Assembly (NCBI GenBank): GCA_024226515.1
Contig: JAAELQ010000138.1
Span: 1 to 64,000, forward strand
Direction: 5' to 3'
DNA length: 64,000 nt
Source of the DNA: a bacterium
GTDB lineage: Bacteria; Acidobacteriota; Polarisedimenticolia; Polarisedimenticolales; Polarisedimenticolaceae
A program made the translations under genes and the position numbers. Below are positions 35,907 through 44,784 of this stretch, one piece after another; position 1 is the first letter of the stretch, and the number at the start of each line of letters is the position of its first letter. The notes below the pieces were generated by a model. It searched no databases. It had not been told where the DNA came from and saw nothing but the letters and a program-made list of their open reading frames with translations.

Positions 35907-38105
35907 CTAGCGGCGCCCGCGCGACATCGGCCGGCTCGTGGGACGCGTCGTCGGACGGCTGGGCGCGCGGTTCCCCTGATACGACCCCGTGCGCTGACTG
36001 CCGCGCGTGCGGCTGCGGTAGTCGCGCTCGAGTCCGGCGCGTGAAGCGCCGCCGCCTTGCTTCCAGTCGCTGCCCTGCCGCTGCTGCCACTTACCTTCGG
36101 ACGTTCGGCGGTACACGCCGCCGTCCTTTCCGGCGAACACGTTGTTCGGCCGATCGGTGGCCGGCCCGGCTTGCGGACGCCCTCCGCGATCCGCCATGCG
36201 GTCGCGGTTCGCGGGTCGGTTGTAGAGGTTCTCGCCACCCATGGCGGTGCGCGTCGAGACGCCGGGGCGGGCGCCGGGCTGAACGTCGCCGAGTCGTTCG
36301 GACACCGCGGGACGCGTCGAAGCGCCGGGCCTTCCGTCGATGCCGGGCCGCGCCCCGGGGCCGTTGCCCCAGCGATCGGGGATCGTGTAGCCGTAGCGCG
36401 GCCCACCACGATAGACCGGCATGTAGGCGTAGCCGCTCGGCCCCCACCAGCCACCGTACGGATAGCCGCCGCCCCAGCCGCCGTAACCACCGATGGTGAT
36501 GCTGAACGGTCCGTTGCTCCACGTGACGCCGACGCCCCACCCGTACCACGGGTTGTAGCTCATGTTGAAGCCCCACGTGGACGTGTAGGGGTAGTAGTAG
36601 CGGCCGTACCACGGCGTGTAATACCAGCCGGTGCCGTACACCACGCAGCCGCCGTGGACGTAGCTGCCGACGTAGCCCGACGTGTAGCCGACGTACACGA
36701 CGTCGGGCGTCGAGTCGTATACGTCGACGTACTTCGTGTTGTAGTGCGGGTTGCTCGGCGGCAATCCGTCGATGTCGTCGGGGCGAAAGTCGGCGACCGC
36801 GAACGGGCCTTCGGGCTTGTCGCCGACGTACCACACCGCCTGGTGGCAGACCCAGTACTTGCCGTCGATCTTCAATACGGAGTAGCTGGTGTTGATCGCG
36901 TACTCCATGCCGGTGCCGTCGATCTTCTTGAACCTGGGTTGCCCGTCGTAGTCGATGGCCAGGCGCACCGTGCCGCGCTTGACGGCGGCGGTCTGCGGGA
37001 TCTGGTTGTCCAGCGCTGCTTCCCTGGCCTGCCGTGTTCCGGCGACGAAGACGAGCAGGTCACCCTGGTCCGACTCCGGCGGGATCTCGACGAAGTCGTC
37101 GGGCAAGTCATCCGACTCGACGTAGGACCAGGGCCCCTCCAGCGACTTCGACGTGTACCAGCGTCCGGAGAAGACCACGAAGTGTCGCTGCGTGGCCACA
37201 TCCAGCAACACGTCGATCTCCGCGTTGCTGACGTGCAGCAGCTCGACACCCTCGACCGGCGAGTACTCCGCCTTACCGTCGGTGACGATCAGCTCGGCGG
37301 GCTCGGTCGACACGATGACACGCGGCGCGCGGTATGCCTCGTCGCTCCTGCGCGCCTCTTCGGCGGCCTGCTGCTCTTCTTCCGGACGCAGCTTGCGGAT
37401 CTTCTTGGGCGGCTTGTCGGTCACCGTCCAGGGGCCGAGCGCGTCGGCGGCCTCGTACCACTCGATGCCGCCGTCGAGGTAGTACTTTTTCTTCTTGGGG
37501 TCCTGGACGATGGTGTACGGCGAGTTGGCGACCTGCTTCAGTTTGCCGTCCTCGATCGAGCGGTAGCGCGGATCTCCGTCGATGAAGATCAGCACGGCGG
37601 GGTCGCTCGAGTAGTGGATCTTCGGCGGCCTGGTGCCGAGCTTGTCCTTCTGTTCGCGCTGCTCCTCGTTCTCCGCCAGGTCCGCCAGCACGCGATCCAG
37701 CGAGATCACCAGATCCGAGCCTTGCGTGCGCTGCGTGACGAACCGCATGAAGCGCTCGATCTGGTCCTCGGTGACGTCCGGAAAGCGAACGTCCGTGACC
37801 ACGAGGTCCTCGACGCGCGCCGATCGATTGTCGCGATCCGTGACCAGTCGCGCCTCGGACCACAGCACGCCGAATTTCGGGTCGTCGTCGCTGTCGACGA
37901 GTTGGACGGAGAACGCGGCTCGCGAGCGGATGTCGTCGCCCTCAAGCGACTCGACGTGCGGTTGGTAGATCAGGACGGTGCCCTTCTCGTGAGTGATCTC
38001 TCGCGGCCAACCGGGATCGTCCTCGATGGCGAGAGCCGGCAGTCCGCAGAGAAGACAGCCGACAAGCGCGAGGGCCGACGAGACGAGGAGCCGGGATCGG
38101 CGCAT
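35907..38105 (-). CDS. large exported protein with three ~85-residue modules and a Gly/Tyr-rich region
   Basis: A 732-residue protein. The start at 38105 overlaps the upstream gene's stop (TGATG), and a signal peptide follows (LLVSSALALVGCLLCGLPALA). Residues ~30-180 are unassigned. Then three modules of the same design appear, of the form PAxLIxxDGxxxYxxIxGxxLxxVxNxxxxVxxDxxxxxYYxxxxxWYxxxxxxGPW, near residues 185-270, 290-385 and 415-500. A Gly/Tyr/Trp-rich stretch (~525-610) and a basic Arg/Ser/Pro/Thr-rich tail (PTTRPTSRPMSRGRR) complete it. Similar proteins are sometimes called carbohydrate-binding family V/XII. It is cotranscribed with the 38105-38710 gene. A surface or matrix role is inferred. 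Confidence 0.72.
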   Translation of the reverse strand: MRRSRLLVSSALALVGCLLCGLPALAIEDDPGWPREITHEKGTVLIYQPHVESLEGDDIRSRAAFSVQLVDSDDDPKFGVLWSEARLVTDRDNRSARVEDLVVTDVRFPDVTEDQIERFMRFVTQRTQGSDLVISLDRVLADLAENEEQREQKDKLGTRPPKIHYSSDPAVLIFIDGDPRYRSIEDGKLKQVANSPYTIVQDPKKKKYYLDGGIEWYEAADALGPWTVTDKPPKKIRKLRPEEEQQAAEEARRSDEAYRAPRVIVSTEPAELIVTDGKAEYSPVEGVELLHVSNAEIDVLLDVATQRHFVVFSGRWYTSKSLEGPWSYVESDDLPDDFVEIPPESDQGDLLVFVAGTRQAREAALDNQIPQTAAVKRGTVRLAIDYDGQPRFKKIDGTGMEYAINTSYSVLKIDGKYWVCHQAVWYVGDKPEGPFAVADFRPDDIDGLPPSNPHYNTKYVDVYDSTPDVVYVGYTSGYVGSYVHGGCVVYGTGWYYTPWYGRYYYPYTSTWGFNMSYNPWYGWGVGVTWSNGPFSITIGGYGGWGGGYPYGGWWGPSGYAYMPVYRGGPRYGYTIPDRWGNGPGARPGIDGRPGASTRPAVSERLGDVQPGARPGVSTRTAMGGENLYNRPANRDRMADRGGRPQAGPATDRPNNVFAGKDGGVYRRTSEGKWQQRQGSDWKQGGGASRAGLERDYRSRTRGSQRTGSYQGNRAPSRPTTRPTSRPMSRGRR

Positions 38106-38710
38106 CAAAACAGCGCCGCCTGTTTCAGCGCGTCCATCGCGTGCTGCACGATCGTGCCCGCGCCTTCCTGGAGCTGCTTGCGCGTCATGGTCTCCGTTCG
38201 ACCGGCCCACACGCAACGTCGCTCGGACAGCCCCCACACGGCGATCTCGGCCCCGTACTTCTTGGCCTTGCTGCGCTCGATCGGCAGCGTCTCCTCGATC
38301 AACTGTCGCAGGGTTCGCTGCTCGGCGAGCTCCGCCTTCCAGGCCGCGGACCACTCGGCCTCGGCCGTCTTGCCCTTCAACGCCACGACGCGCACGCTGA
38401 TCACGGCGTCGATGCGCTCGTCCAGGATGTGCGTCAGCAGTTCCTGACGGTTGTCGACGTGCTGCAGCTCCGGCACCATCGAGTAGCTCGTCTCGCCCTC
38501 CAGCCCGCGGCCCCGGAGGTGACTGACGAGCTTGTCCTCGAAACGATGTCGCACTTCCTCATCGTCGGTGATGCCGACGGCAAGCAACTTGGCGACCTCG
38601 CGCTTCTCGAACTCGGGATCGATCCACTTCTCGGCCAGGTAATAAGTCGCCGAGTCGGCGACCCCGGCGGCGATCAGCATCGTCGCCAGCAACCAAACAC
38701 GAATCGTCAT
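38105..38710 (-). CDS. exported protein of unknown function
   Basis: A 201-residue protein with signal peptide (VWLLATMLIAAGVADSA). The mature chain has an alternating alpha/beta pattern: KLLAVGITDDEEVRHRFEDKLVSHLRGRGLEGETSYSM, then RIDAVISVRVVALKG and YGAEIAVWGLSERRCVWAGR. This resembles small periplasmic proteins that sense or deliver ligands, and part of the DUF4136 outline, but I cannot name a family. It overlaps the next gene by one base and is divergent from the DUF4136 gene at 38864. Confidence 0.72.
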   Translation of the reverse strand: MTIRVWLLATMLIAAGVADSATYYLAEKWIDPEFEKREVAKLLAVGITDDEEVRHRFEDKLVSHLRGRGLEGETSYSMVPELQHVDNRQELLTHILDERIDAVISVRVVALKGKTAEAEWSAAWKAELAEQRTLRQLIEETLPIERSKAKKYGAEIAVWGLSERRCVWAGRTETMTRKQLQEGAGTIVQHAMDALKQAALF

Positions 38711-38863
38711 CTCGTCTCCTCCGTGTGCGGACCGAGAACGGAACCGGCGATGGCCGGATCATCTGTTTTACATCAGTACCGCGGGATTGGCCATCGGTGG
38801 ACGCCCCGGGCGTCCTCTGGGACAATCAGGGCCGGACGTCCGGAGCCGAACGGAGATGAACAG

Positions 38864-39379
38864 ATGATTCGAAGGATTGCTCTGACGCTCGTCGTCGCCA
38901 CGTTGATCTCGCCGGTCCTGGCCAAGATGAGCGTCGACCACGACGAGTCGGCCGACTTCACGAAGTACAAAACGTACGCATGGCGCGAGGGAACGCACGC
39001 CGGCGACCTGATGCACAAACGCATCGTCGAGGCGATCGAGTCCAGGCTCGAGGCGAGCGGCCTGCGCAAGGTGGACGCGGAGCCGGACGTCTTCGTGCTG
39101 TACCACGCGGCGGTCGACAACGAACAGCGCGTCGACATCGACGACTACGGCTACTGGGGCCGTCGACCGTGGGGTTGGGGCGGCACCTCCTCGGTCAACG
39201 TCTACGACGTCGCGGTCGGCACGATGCTGGTCGACATCCTCGACGCCGACCAGGAGGAACTGGTCTGGCGCGGATCGTTTTCCCGCGAGTTCTCACCGAA
39301 CACCAATGCGCAGAAAGCGGAGAAGATCATCAACAAGAAGCTCGAGAAGATGTTCCGCAAGTTTCCGCCGCAGCCCTGA
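38864..39379 (+). CDS. DUF4136-family exported protein (second copy)
   Basis: A 171-residue protein after CGGAG. Signal peptide: IALTLVVATLISPVLA. The mature start KMSVDHDESADFTKYKTYAW is the standard DUF4136 opening, followed by DVFVLYHAAVD, a Gly/Trp loop (WGRRPWGWGG), GTMLVDILDADQEELVWRGSF and the C-terminal helix ending RKFPPQP. It is closer to the DUF4136 consensus than its paralogue at 34635. Function unknown; probably periplasmic or outer-membrane associated. Confidence 0.88.
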   Translation: MIRRIALTLVVATLISPVLAKMSVDHDESADFTKYKTYAWREGTHAGDLMHKRIVEAIESRLEASGLRKVDAEPDVFVLYHAAVDNEQRVDIDDYGYWGRRPWGWGGTSSVNVYDVAVGTMLVDILDADQEELVWRGSFSREFSPNTNAQKAEKIINKKLEKMFRKFPPQP

Positions 39380-39402
39380 ACGGCACGACACTTCGAATTC
39401 GC

Positions 39403-39431
39403 TTGTCCCGGGGAGCGACCTGGGTTAGGCT
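39403..39431 (+). promoter_or_regulatory. candidate promoter for the small acidic protein and kinase
   Basis: TTGTCC (39403-39408), 17 nt, TAGGCT (39426-39431). The -10 is weak but spacing is exact. It leaves a ~95-nt leader before the ATG at 39532. Confidence 0.4.
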
Positions 39432-39531
39432 CGTACAAACGTGTCGGGACGGTGTGAGTGTGGGCCCCGTGTTTTGGTTTCGAGCGACAGGGGTGCCTCT
39501 TCCGCCGGTTCCGATAGACAGGAGGTCGCCA

Positions 39532-39723
39532 ATGAACAGGAAGTGGAACGAGGACGACGAGGTCCCGACGGTCGAGCTGGAAATCTCGCAAGGCGGAACG
39601 GCCGGCAGCAAGGGAGTGCAGAGTCAGGGCGGCGGCCAGGAGGACGAACAGAGTCCCCAGGACTTCGACCAGAGAGCCGACAGCGGCGATGACCCCAAGG
39701 ACCCGCAACAGCCGATCACCTAG
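39532..39723 (+). CDS. small acidic, Gln/Gly/Asp-rich cytoplasmic protein
   Basis: A 63-residue protein beginning MNRKWNEDDEVPTVELEIS. It is hydrophilic and strongly acidic (QEDEQSPQDFDQRADSGDD), with no membrane segment or signal peptide. The case for it being real is a perfect GGAGG six bases before its ATG and a candidate promoter upstream. It ends 42 nt before the kinase start and could be its regulator, substrate or leader peptide. No homologue is known to me. Confidence 0.6.
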   Translation: MNRKWNEDDEVPTVELEISQGGTAGSKGVQSQGGGQEDEQSPQDFDQRADSGDDPKDPQQPIT

Positions 39724-39765
39724 GATTTCGCCCGACCGCTCTTCGCCGGAAAGCCGAATCGATTC

Positions 39766-42108
39766 GTGAGCGACGCCGAAGATCCACGGAACGACTCGTC
39801 CGCCCCCGATGAGGGGGCGGCGGGCGATTCCGAATCCGATGTCGGCCAGCTTCCGACCATCGACCTGGCCCCGGATCACGTTCCGAGCGGTACCGTTTCG
39901 GACGCGCCCCCGGCCGCCTCGCCGCTGCAGATCGGCGACTACCGCATCGTCGGGAAACTGGGCGAGGGCGGCGGCGGTGTCGTCTACGAAGCCGAGCAGC
40001 AGAACCCGCGCCGGCGGGTCGCGCTGAAGGTCATCCGCGGCGGTCTGCTGGTCGATGAGACGCGGTTGCGCCTGTTCCAGCGAGAGATCGACACGCTCGC
40101 GCGGCTCAAGCACCCCAACATCGGTGCGATCTACGAGTCCGGCTGCACGTCGGACGGTCAGCAGTTCTTCGCGATGGAGCTCGTGCAGGGACCGACCCTG
40201 GACGAGTTTCTCGACCGGAGCACCGGCACGATCGACCGTGCCGAGCGCCGGCGGCGTCTGTTGCTGCTGTCGAAGATCGCGGACGCCGTGCACCACGCGC
40301 ATCAGCGCGGCGTGATTCATTGCGACCTGAAGCCGTCCAACGTCATCGTCACCGGCGCGGTCGAAGGCTACGCCGAGGGTCGCGCCGTCCCCGGCGTCAA
40401 GATCCTCGATTTCGGTCTGGCGCGGATGACCGGCCAGGATCCGGACAACCCGACGCTGCAGACCGAGGTCGGCATCATCCGCGGCACCTTGCCTTACATG
40501 AGCCCGGAACAGACCAAGGGCGATCCGAGCGAGATCGACGTCCGCACCGACGTCTACGCGCTGGGGATCATGCTGTACGAGATGCTGACCGGCAAACGCC
40601 CGCACCAGGTCGAGAGCATGGACCTCATCGACGCCGTGCAGGTGATTCGCAACGAGCCGCCGCCGCCGCTGTCGCAGAGCTGGGACGGGTCGCGGCCCGA
40701 CAGCGACATCGAGACCATCCTGGCCAAGACGCTGGAGAAATCGCCCGACCGACGCTACGGCAGCGCGGCTGCCCTATCCGTCGATATCGGACGCTACCTG
40801 ACCTCGCAGCCGATTCTGGCCCGGCCTCCGAGCGCCAGCTATCAACTGCGCAAGCTGATCGCGCGGCACAAACTTCCGTTTGCGTTCGCCGCGACGCTGA
40901 TCGTGCTGATCCTCGGCTTCGGCATGGGCATGGGCGTGCTGTACACGCGCGCCGTATCGGCCGAGGAGCAGGCCGTCGAGCAGGCCAACACCGCCGAGCG
41001 CGCACTGGAGTTCGTCACCGACATGTTCGAGATGTCCAGCCCGAGCCAGGCACGCAGGACCTCGATCACGGCACGCGAGGTCCTGGATCACGCGGCGGAG
41101 CAAGTCGACGACGAGTTGAAACGCGAGCCGAAGCTACAAGCCCGGCTGATGGCGACTCTCGGTTGGGTCTACCGCGGCCTCGGGCACTACGAGCAGGCGG
41201 AATCGCTGCTGACACGCGCGACGGACCAGCAGCGAGAGATCTCGGGCGACGACGCCCCCGAGACGTTGAACACGAAGAACGACCTCGCCGTGCTCTACGT
41301 GGATCGTGGGCGTCTCGACGAAGCCGAGCGACTGCACGTCGAGATCCTCGAAGCTCGACGACGGGTGCTGGGACCGGAGCATCCGTTGACCATGCGCTCG
41401 ATGACCAATCTTGCGGTGGTATACGGCCGGCAGAGCCGCTTCGACGAAGAAGAGGCGCTGCTGCAGGAGACGATCGATCTGCAACGCCGGGTCGTCGGGC
41501 CGTACAACGCGGCCACGCTGCGCACCGTCAACAACCTCGCCGTGCTGTACACGAACCTCGGCCGTTACGAGGATGCCGAGCCGCTGCACCGCCACGCGCT
41601 GGACGGGCGGCGCGAATCCCTGGGGTCGGACCATCCCGAGACGTTGAACTCGATGCACAACCTCGCCGTGCTGTACGACCGGCAGGAACGCTACGCCGAC
41701 GCCGAGCCGCTGTACCTCGAGACGCTGGAGCTGCAGCGTCGCGTCCTCGGATTGAACCACCCCGAGACGCTGATCTCGAGCTACAACCTGGGTGAGCTGT
41801 ACGTGCGCAGCGGCAAGCACGCGCAGGGCGTGCCGTTCTTGCTCGACGCCCTCGCGGGCCAGCGCGAGCTGCTCGGCGAGAGCCACCCCGACACGCTGGA
41901 CACGATGTACAACCTGGCCTGCGCCAGCGCCCTGCTGGGCCGCGAGCAGGAGGCGCTGCAGTTCCTCGGCGACGCGCTCGATCTGGGCTACACGCTGCGC
42001 GGCAATCCGGGCGCCATGCTGCGCGACCCCGACCTGAGCTCGCTGCACGACGAGCCGGGCTTCCGCCCGATCGAGAAACGGATCCGGGAGCTGATCTCCT
42101 CGAACTGA
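39766..42108 (+). CDS. membrane Ser/Thr protein kinase (non-RD) with TPR tail
   Basis: A 780-residue protein read from GTG. A ~50-residue acidic N-terminus precedes the kinase domain (~60-355): GEGGGGVVYEAEQ loop, Lys88 in VALKVI, catalytic loop VIHCDLKPSNVIV (His185-Cys186-Asp187) and DFG (Asp215). The HRD Arg is replaced by Cys, so activation-loop phosphorylation may not control it. A membrane helix lies at ~370-393. The rest is kinesin-light-chain-type TPR units of 42 residues. It is paralogous to the kinase at 14846 but has no sigma factor beside it. Confidence 0.92.
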   Translation: MSDAEDPRNDSSAPDEGAAGDSESDVGQLPTIDLAPDHVPSGTVSDAPPAASPLQIGDYRIVGKLGEGGGGVVYEAEQQNPRRRVALKVIRGGLLVDETRLRLFQREIDTLARLKHPNIGAIYESGCTSDGQQFFAMELVQGPTLDEFLDRSTGTIDRAERRRRLLLLSKIADAVHHAHQRGVIHCDLKPSNVIVTGAVEGYAEGRAVPGVKILDFGLARMTGQDPDNPTLQTEVGIIRGTLPYMSPEQTKGDPSEIDVRTDVYALGIMLYEMLTGKRPHQVESMDLIDAVQVIRNEPPPPLSQSWDGSRPDSDIETILAKTLEKSPDRRYGSAAALSVDIGRYLTSQPILARPPSASYQLRKLIARHKLPFAFAATLIVLILGFGMGMGVLYTRAVSAEEQAVEQANTAERALEFVTDMFEMSSPSQARRTSITAREVLDHAAEQVDDELKREPKLQARLMATLGWVYRGLGHYEQAESLLTRATDQQREISGDDAPETLNTKNDLAVLYVDRGRLDEAERLHVEILEARRRVLGPEHPLTMRSMTNLAVVYGRQSRFDEEEALLQETIDLQRRVVGPYNAATLRTVNNLAVLYTNLGRYEDAEPLHRHALDGRRESLGSDHPETLNSMHNLAVLYDRQERYADAEPLYLETLELQRRVLGLNHPETLISSYNLGELYVRSGKHAQGVPFLLDALAGQRELLGESHPDTLDTMYNLACASALLGREQEALQFLGDALDLGYTLRGNPGAMLRDPDLSSLHDEPGFRPIEKRIRELISSN

Positions 42109-42240
42109 CCGTTTTCGCCGCCCGGGGGGGGCCTCCTAGCCCCCAAATGGATCCGCAACGTCCCCTGCCCCGCGTTGACTCGCCCGACGGCGACCGGTAT
42201 TCATCGGTTTGCGGAAGGGTTCCGCCTCAGGAGGTTGATG

Positions 42241-42717
42241 ATGAGCACCGAGCAGAAGACGAACACCGAGATCACTCCCGAGGCGATCATGGATGAGACC
42301 CTGTCCAAGCACCACGGGTGCATGTGGGTCCTGGCCGAGGTCGAAGCCTGCCTCGACCAGCCCGACAAGGAGGGCATGTGGGTCGAGGAGCTGCGCGACG
42401 CGCTCCCCCGGCTGGGCGTCCAGATGCGCCGCCACTTCAAGGAAGAGGAGGGCGGGGCGCTATACCGCAAGCTGCCTACGACCCACCCGCGCCTGGCCAC
42501 GCGGCTCGAGAAGCTCGAGAACGAGCATGCGTTGATCCTCGAGCGGATCGACGGAGCCGTCGAGCGGGTCACGCGGCTGAAGAACGCGCAGCCCTACGAG
42601 CTGCGCGAGCTCAACGCCCACGTGCAGATGCTCGTCGCCATGATCCAGCGCCACGAGGCGGCGGAAAACGAGCTGGTGATCGAGGCCCACTGGGCCGAAT
42701 TCGGCGGAGGCGATTGA
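42241..42717 (+). CDS. hemerythrin-like (HHE) domain protein
   Basis: A 158-residue all-helical protein. AGGAGG stands before two tandem ATGs; 42241 has the better spacing. The histidine pattern of a four-helix HHE bundle is present: LSKHHGCMWVLAEVE, MRRHFKEEEGGALY, ENEHALILERID and MIQRHEAAENELVIEAHW. It would bind a di-iron centre and may sense or store oxygen or act in redox defence. Next to it lies an oxygen-sensitive ferredoxin oxidoreductase operon, which makes a protective or sensing role reasonable but unproven. Confidence 0.83.
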   Translation: MSTEQKTNTEITPEAIMDETLSKHHGCMWVLAEVEACLDQPDKEGMWVEELRDALPRLGVQMRRHFKEEEGGALYRKLPTTHPRLATRLEKLENEHALILERIDGAVERVTRLKNAQPYELRELNAHVQMLVAMIQRHEAAENELVIEAHWAEFGGGD

Positions 42718-42827
42718 CCCACCCGCCCCAGCATTGAGGCATTTCGCACAGACGGCGCACCGGAGCGCAAACCCATCCCGAAACACCCCGTTTTGTGGAC
42801 TTTTTTGCCCCGTATCGGCCACTCCCC

Positions 42828-42843
42828 TGGCGTGTTTCTTGCT
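42828..42843 (+). promoter_or_regulatory. sigma-54-like (-24/-12) promoter of the kor operon
   Basis: TGGCGTGTTTCTTGCT keeps the invariant GG and GC with the required 10 bases between them, and the flanking TGGC and TTGCT match consensus. Transcription would begin about 12 nt on, near 42854, some 30 nt before the korA ATG. An activator gene is not visible here. Confidence 0.5.
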
Positions 42844-42885
42844 GTCCTGAACGATTCCTAGCCACGGCAGGGGAGGCTGACAGGG

Positions 42886-44784
42886 ATGAGTGCAAATCCG
42901 GAGACGTCTACGACCACGGTCGTCGACCAACATATCGTCGAGTTCGTTTCTGATTCCGGGGAGGGCGCGCAGACTGCCGGACAGCTGTTCGGCACGATCG
43001 GCGCCAAGACCGGCCTCGGGGTCTGGACCGTGGAGATCATCCCGGCCGAGATCGAGCCGCCGCACCGCTCGCGCACGGGCGCCAGCGGCAACCGCATCCG
43101 AGTCGCGACCGAGCCCGTGACCAACATGGGCGAGGCCGCGGACGTCGTCGTGGCCTTCAACGAGCAGGTGCTGTACAGCCGGATCGACGTCGGGGCGCTG
43201 CGCGAGGGGACGATCGTCTTCCTCGAGTGCAAGTGGAAGGACGACATGCTCGACAGCGTGCGCGCCGCCTATGCGGAGGCGCTCGAGGACTTCCAGCAGC
43301 GCGGCTACGTGGTGATCGAGGTCCCGATGGAGGCGCGCTGCAAGGAGCACGTCGCGGACCCCCGCCGCGGCAAGAACCTCTGGGCCCTCGGCCTGCTGCT
43401 CGCAATGTACGACCTCGACGTCGAGCTGGCGCGGAGCGAGATCCGACGCAAGCTGGGCAAGAAGGGCGAGGCCGTCGTGGAGGCCAACCTGAAGCTCCTC
43501 GAGTCGGGCCGGAAGTGGGCCGAGGAGAACGTCCGGCAACGGTTCCGGATCTCGGTGCACCCCGATGCCGAGCCCAAGGTCGTGATGAACGGCAACGAGG
43601 CGATCGCGCTGGGCGTCATGGCCGCCGGGATCGAGGTCTGCGCCATGTACCCGATCACGCCTGCGACCAGCGTTTCGCACTACCTGGCGGCACACATGGG
43701 AGCGGTGGGCGGAGTCGTGCATCAGGCCGAGGACGAGATCTCGGCCATCGGCTTCGCGCTCGGGGCGTCGTTCGCCGGCAAGACGGCCGTGACCGTCACG
43801 TCGGGGCCGGGGATGGCGCTGAAGACGGAGTTCCTCGGTCTCGCCGTCATGGCCGAGCTGCCGCTGGTGATGGTCGTCGTGCAGCGCGGCAGCCCGTCCA
43901 CGGGACTGCCCACGCGCGTCGAGCAGGGCGACCTGCTCTCGGCGATCTACGGCCAGCCGGGGGACGCTCCCAAGATCGTCATCGCGCCGTCCAACATCGA
44001 GGAGTGCTTTCACTTCGTCATCATGGCGCGCAAGCTGGCGGAGACGTTCCGCACGCCGGTGCTGGTGCTGACCGACGCCAACCTGGCGACGGGCCAACAG
44101 CCCTTTTCGCGTCCGGTTGCCAGCGAGGAGTGGCTCTCCCCTCCCATCGATCTCTCGGACTGGGACGCGGACGTGCCGCCCTACTCGTGGGACGAGACGA
44201 CCGGCATGTCCGAGCGGCCGATCCCCGGACAACGCGACGGAGCCTACGTCCTGACCGGCCTGGCGCACGACGAGCGCAGCCGCGTGGCCTACGAATCGGC
44301 GACCAACCAGCGCTCGATGGCGATGCGGTCGCGCAAGCGGATCACCGTCGCCCGTTCGCTGAAGCCCCCGAAGGTCTACGGCGATCCGCAGGGCGAACTG
44401 CTGATCGTCGGCTGGGGCTCGACACGCGGAGCGATCGAGGAGGCCGTCGACCGCGTACGTGCCGACGGCGGCAGCGTGTCGTCGGTGACGCTGCGCTTCA
44501 TGTCGCCGATGGAACCGGGGATGCGCGAGATCTTCTCCGGCTTCAAGAAGGTGATGACGATCGAGATCAACTACAGCGACGATCCGGACGACCCGGGCGT
44601 CACTCCCGAGAATCGGCGCTACTCGCAACTGGCCTGGCTGCTGCGCGCACGCACGCTCGTCGACGTCGACTGCTGGTCGCGCGTGCCGGGCGTCCCGCTC
44701 GCGCCCGGAACCATCGAGCGGGTGATCCGCGAGAAGCTGCGTGAATCGGGCGCCCCGGTGGAGGACGAAACGTGTTCGACGTGA
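42886..44784 (+). CDS. korA: 2-oxoacid:ferredoxin oxidoreductase, fused gamma-alpha subunit
   Basis: A 632-residue protein. Residues ~15-200 are the gamma domain (FVSDSGEGAQTAGQLFGTIG, VEIIPAEIEPPHRSRTGASGNRIRV). Residues ~220-620 are the alpha (pyrimidine-binding) domain, with VMNGNEAIALGVMAAGIEVCAMYPITPATSV, EDEISAIGFALGASFAGKTAVTVTSGPGMALKTE and VVVQRGSPSTGLPTRVEQGDLL. With the beta subunit it oxidatively decarboxylates 2-oxoglutarate or a related 2-oxoacid to acyl-CoA and reduces ferredoxin. GGGGAGG precedes the start. It overlaps korB by 13 nt. Confidence 0.93.
   Translation: MSANPETSTTTVVDQHIVEFVSDSGEGAQTAGQLFGTIGAKTGLGVWTVEIIPAEIEPPHRSRTGASGNRIRVATEPVTNMGEAADVVVAFNEQVLYSRIDVGALREGTIVFLECKWKDDMLDSVRAAYAEALEDFQQRGYVVIEVPMEARCKEHVADPRRGKNLWALGLLLAMYDLDVELARSEIRRKLGKKGEAVVEANLKLLESGRKWAEENVRQRFRISVHPDAEPKVVMNGNEAIALGVMAAGIEVCAMYPITPATSVSHYLAAHMGAVGGVVHQAEDEISAIGFALGASFAGKTAVTVTSGPGMALKTEFLGLAVMAELPLVMVVVQRGSPSTGLPTRVEQGDLLSAIYGQPGDAPKIVIAPSNIEECFHFVIMARKLAETFRTPVLVLTDANLATGQQPFSRPVASEEWLSPPIDLSDWDADVPPYSWDETTGMSERPIPGQRDGAYVLTGLAHDERSRVAYESATNQRSMAMRSRKRITVARSLKPPKVYGDPQGELLIVGWGSTRGAIEEAVDRVRADGGSVSSVTLRFMSPMEPGMREIFSGFKKVMTIEINYSDDPDDPGVTPENRRYSQLAWLLRARTLVDVDCWSRVPGVPLAPGTIERVIREKLRESGAPVEDETCST

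Noticed and set aside
42797..42808. A second sigma-54-like GG...GC pair upstream of korA
   Set aside because: Only eight bases separate GG and GC; ten are required.
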